Shown here one piece after another: positions 60,407 to 64,000 of a DNA stretch of 64,000 bases. Source of the DNA: Lingula anatina (Eukaryota > Brachiopoda > Lingulata > Lingulida > Lingulidae); contig NW_019775902.1 of the NCBI RefSeq assembly GCF_001039355.2, forward strand, positions 68,531-132,530, written 5' to 3'. The notes under the pieces were generated by a model that was given only the letters and a program-made list of their open reading frames with translations, was not told the DNA's origin and did not search any database. Within the stretch, counting starts at the first letter, position 1, and each line of letters opens with the position of its first letter. The position numbers and the translations under genes were made by a program.

Positions 60407-62885
60407 AGAACTAGCAATCATGCAGTCAAGAAACAATAGGCATAAACCTACCCCTTTTTGTTTTTTATAGGTGGATAAAATATCAATGATTTGAAATTTC
60501 AAAATAAATTGATAATTATTTCTTGTTGGTTCATTTTCAACGTTTCATCAACCATTAATGATAACTAACATTCATGACTTTATTCTTTTATAATTAACTC
60601 CATCTAATACTTCTTTTTTTTATAGATCGAATTCATATAAAATCATTTCAACCAAACGGTTTCTCTGCCATAATAGATATTGAGAGGGAACTGTCGTGCC
60701 GAGAGACGAAAAATGAGGTAAGAACTTATTTCAGGTGTAGTTGTATATTTATGCCATTTATACATTTTAACCGATATATCTTATTTCCATGGAAGAAACA
60801 GAATGAGCGCCAGAGTATTAATAAAGTTTCAATTGAACTTTCCTTGAAATTCCAACACTGTCCCTGTACTCGTCAACAAAATTACGGCTAATATCAAACA
60901 GGTTTTTGAGTTTGACGTTTCTGATTCTTTGAGCCACTCCCAGTGCAGAGATGGATAGAGTTACATTCCACTAGTAGCTTTAAAAGTTAAGAAGAATTTG
61001 AAAGGATTATATTTTTACATGAACACCTTGGTGAAAAAAAGGAACTATGATTTTTCCCCACAGAACCGCAGCAGGAGGATAGCATATCGATTCCGTTAAT
61101 TAGTTGAGACCAGAGTACTAATTTGACCTATGACGTCCATTCGAACGTCAGACACACGCACATACAGTATATTGTTCCCAAGAGAACATTTAACATTCAA
61201 AATTATGACAAAAATATTTGTGACTTAAGCCTCGGTCACAACCGGAGGATTTTCAGGATCGTACGTCCCCTGCGATTTTTGGGTGTTGCGGAGGCCGTGG
61301 AGGTCGTAGAGGTAGACGAAAGTCTGCCTGGCGAGTCGCAAGGACAACATGTGATGTTCTTTCAAGCAGGGACTCTAATTGCAAGGAGCGATGGCCGTAG
61401 AAATTGTACTAATTTCTTCAGTTTGTCTTGCTTCCTGTGTACGTGGCACACACTCACCACTTACGAAGGGAATGCAACGCACTTCGAAAGTAGTGCCCTT
61501 TTGTGTCAGTTTTGCTTCACACTTGCCTCACACGTTTGTGGTGACGTAACTGACGGCGTACGTCAGTTTTGCTTCCCGTTCTCCTCTTCCTTCTTCTTCC
61601 TCCTCCCTTTTTTCTACTATGTAAGCTTCTTTCTCTTTCCTTTTGGAGGAATATTAGAAACTAAATTGAGCTAAAATTTGAAATTTTTGAAAATTGTTGT
61701 ACACGTTACACAGGCGACGTTCACTGTAAAGACACGAGCGTGCGTCGTGAGCAAGACTTTTATACACCAGGCGTGGGAGTGATGCACGTGAGACGCATTC
61801 CCGGTGTTTTCTCGACTTTGTTCGTTAGTTGTGAGGGCGTGCGCCTTACTCAACACGCAAAGGGCACTTGCTCCTTTATTGCTTGCGACTCGCGTCTTGC
61901 ACGACACGCATCTCTCTTGCTAACTCCGAGCGAGGTGAGCAAGTTACGCTTGCGGCCTCGCTGTTCGCAGGCTATTCGTAGAATCTTTTGGACATGTCCA
62001 ACATTCTTCGTACGTGCTTACGGGCTGTCTGCGAACTCGAAATTGCGTAAGAGGGCCTTGCGTGGGACGTGAGATTCTGCGCAAAATTTGGTCGCAAACA
62101 GCCCGTAAGAGCCCGTACGGCCGGTTGTGACCGTTAAAACTCCATAACTATTTAAGGTAGTCACCAAATCCAGTATGACACATGGCAAAAAAGTTCTGTG
62201 ATGCTATGTCTGACACTGGCAGAGCGACTGCGGGCCCTGGGTATGCTGGAGGCTTGGTAAATAAATGATGCGTTTTCATTGAATGTCAGTATAAATGCTT
62301 GATCTCTTTCAGAAATCCTGCGGTCAATGTCCCGAGTCGGACATAAGGTGCCTCATGCCCCTAACTGGAATGTTTAATGTGAGGTACTATTTGATCATAA
62401 GATTGACCCCTTTAAACAGTTTGATGGCATTGTGTTCACTCGAAGATTGTTACATCGACGAATTGCTATCGCAAGATTTATCTCAGTTCCATCCTAGGGG
62501 GGCGTGGGAGCACACGGAAAACCCAAGTGGCGGAATGAGATGCGACAAACCGACTGTTGACAATACCAACGCTACTCTTTGGGTTCCAGTTCAACTGAAG
62601 AAAACTGTTAAAAATGCCAATGAAGGTTTGCGTTTGTTTGAGCAGTTCGAGGATCAAATGGCGGTCTTTGTACAGCGCCATTACTCTCAGGTAACAATAA
62701 ACGGTGTCGATTATACTTTAACCGTCGTGCGCAATCGTACATCCGGGCAACTCGCAGGGCCCTCTTCGACCATTCCTTCTCTTGTAAATGGCATTCCACC
62801 AACTCTTCAGTGTTCCGGAGGATACGTCCGTCATTGGGTATGGCCAATTATACTGATTATAAAATTTGGCAGAGTTGAGTTATAA
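58350..62885 (+). CDS. secreted or receptor ectodomain with somatomedin-B-like domain, three exons (3' end uncertain)
   Basis: Exons: 58350-59610, 60626-60717, 62313 to a stop at 62885, joined in phases 1 and 0 (ACG|GTGAGT; TTTATAG|ATCGA; GAG|GTAAGA; TTTCAG|AAATCC). The product has a signal peptide (MKVSFVLLISLLVNW), a Ser/Thr-rich N-glycosylated region, and a somatomedin-B-like Cys cluster near residue 186 (C-Y-C-D-D-I-C-D-I-F-G-D-C-C). A Cys-rich region follows with F-K-N-K-Y-C-A-T-C-H-G near residue 283; this kind of ectodomain is seen ahead of 7TM domains in large secretin/adhesion-type receptor families of marine invertebrates (knowledge recalled, not checked). Exon 3 adds Cys and N-glycosylation sites, but no 7TM follows in this window. 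It either ends at 62885, with AATAAA at 63178, or splices onward from an internal donor such as CATTGG|GTATGG near 62837. Confidence 0.8.
60348..60406. repeat. AAT/ATT inverted microsatellite in an intron
   Basis: A run of AAT triplets followed, after a GTT break, by a run of ATT triplets. The two arms are complementary and could form a perfect hairpin of about 25 base pairs. Confidence 0.9.
61233..62133. mobile_element. 901-bp element with 13-bp terminal inverted repeats in an intron
   Basis: CGGTCACAACCGG at 61233-61245 is matched by CCGGTTGTGACCG at 62121-62133. The interior is noticeably more GC-rich than the surrounding intron and holds repeated motifs such as GTCAGTTTTGCTTC. Frames within it (for example 61123-61674 and 61740-62072) show no transposase motif. 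TTAA occurs near both outer ends but not at equal distances, so the target duplication is unresolved. It lies between exons 2 and 3 of the somatomedin-B-like gene. Confidence 0.7.
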
Positions 62886-64000
62886 TCCAAACATCAGAGG
62901 GAAAGGTATGCGAACACAGTTAACTCTCTCAATTATTAACTACTGACGGAGTGCTTACAACTTCGTAAAAAGACATCGTTATTGGATGATAGCCAAAGGT
63001 TAAAGTTATTATGAAGCAATGTAAGAAGTGAGATCACTATGAACAACATGGCAGATAAATCCAATTTGTCATCAAGAGAAGACTGCAGTTAGGAGCGATT
63101 TGCCTAACGTTAACATGAGGGATGCGAATTCTCCGAATCGACATACATGTAAAGCTAAATCTGTATTTGATTTTCACAATAAAGTTAAAGCACAAGTGGA
63201 ACGTTTTTGTCAAACGACTCAGTTATAAACTACAGGCACAGTAGTTGACGAGGGCAATGTCTGTTGGTCACAGGGATGGGAGTATTGCTTATTTATATCT
63301 CGTTTCGCTAGTTACACTTTTGAATAGATGAATGTCCCGATATGATTTAGAGCTGAATAATTATTTGAAAGGTTCATTCGTGGAAGTTGTAAACTTCTGG
63401 TTCACCCTCTATTGTCTGATTCGAAGGTTAACTTATCTCCTAGAATTTATTAAAGCGCTTAGATTTTTAGCAAAGCGTCCAATTAAAGAAGCCCACTCAT
63501 TACCATGTCAGATCATTGTCCTTATACCACTAACCTTACTCTCCTATTTGAAAGGAGAAGAACAAAGCTACATTGCTGTCAAGAATATCTTTACGTGACC
63601 CAGTAGGTTAGTAATTTCATAATTTATCTTCATTTAATTTTAATACCAGTGTGGCAATCACAGGCATACTCAAAATCCAGACTTTAATGCATTGTTTATA
63701 ACTATATAATCAGAAACCGAATGAAGAACCGAAGGAAGTCAGCAAGCAGAAGATTATAATTGTAAAGCAAACAGATTTCATTTTGCCCAATATATCAAAA
63801 CCAGACTGTGGACATTCTTGTTCGTAAAAGAAATATTTGGGGTTAATAAAGACATATAAATGTGTTTAACATGCACAATGTACAAAGCATAAGAGAACTC
63901 AACATTTTATGTACACTTACAAATGATGTTTTGAGAAAACATATTTTGGAAAACTTGCTGGTGTACCTGTGATTATTATTGGTGACTGGGTAAATTCGGG
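62886..64000. other. downstream region, no supported exon
   Basis: An AATAAA hexamer at 63178-63183 is a possible polyadenylation site for the preceding gene. The open frame at 63332-63598 lacks splice context and resembles no domain. If the preceding gene has a 7TM-encoding exon, it must lie beyond 64000 or be missing. Confidence 0.45.

Noticed and set aside
61072-61100. Possible exon after CCCCACAG in the somatomedin-B-like gene
   Set aside because: In the required phase it hits a stop after about eleven codons, whereas the acceptor at 62313 continues a Cys-rich frame in phase.
61123-62072. Open frames within the intronic inverted-repeat element
   Set aside because: They overlap a GC-rich mobile element, show no transposase motif, and the first begins outside the element.
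63332-63598. Hydrophobic plus-strand frame considered as a start of a 7TM region
   Set aside because: There is no splice acceptor in phase and hydrophobic segments are short and interspersed with charges; it does not resemble a receptor core.

Overview
This window is nuclear DNA of an animal, most likely a marine invertebrate and probably a lophotrochozoan such as a mollusc. The reasons are: an AT-rich background; short exons with canonical GT/AG introns; many microsatellites and small inverted-repeat elements; genes for a cadherin, a C2H2 zinc-finger protein and an LDLa/LRR receptor of the GRL101 type; and visible enrichment of the palindrome TACATGTA. The species cannot be fixed from the sequence. 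Three N tracts mark it as a draft assembly (single N at 14429 and 31395, gap 30303-30656).

Layout. 1-84: edge of a possible exon (minus). 85-10467: mostly gene-poor, with a long-TIR element (6481-7448) and a minisatellite interrupted by a small MITE (9070-9780). 10468-17886: an 11-exon zinc-finger gene (minus, about 1238 aa), rebuilt with matching phase at every junction. 19604-22343: a four-exon minus gene encoding a signal peptide, three cadherin repeats and two copies of a six-cysteine module with identical spacing. 25004-37395: a two-exon gene for a single-pass membrane protein with a PPxY motif; its intron is filled by two near-identical direct copies of a segment of more than 5 kb, possibly an assembly artefact. 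40324-40929: an intronless single-pass membrane protein. 43054-50280: a two-exon gene for a giant receptor of about 1872 aa (CUB, C-type lectin, LDLa, LRR, 7TM). 52570-55955: a two-exon small secreted protein with a TATA box. 58350-62885 (plus): a secreted or receptor-type ectodomain with a somatomedin-B-like domain, preceded by a duplicated, broken copy of its promoter and signal-peptide exon.

The genes do not form an operon. Several encode extracellular or cell-surface proteins (cadherin, lectin/LDLa receptor, secreted Cys protein, SMB ectodomain), but there is no sequence evidence that they work together. The candidates for undescribed biology are the cadherin plus six-cysteine fusion, and the CUB/lectin/LDLa/LRR receptor whose 7TM core has lost the usual class A signature motifs.
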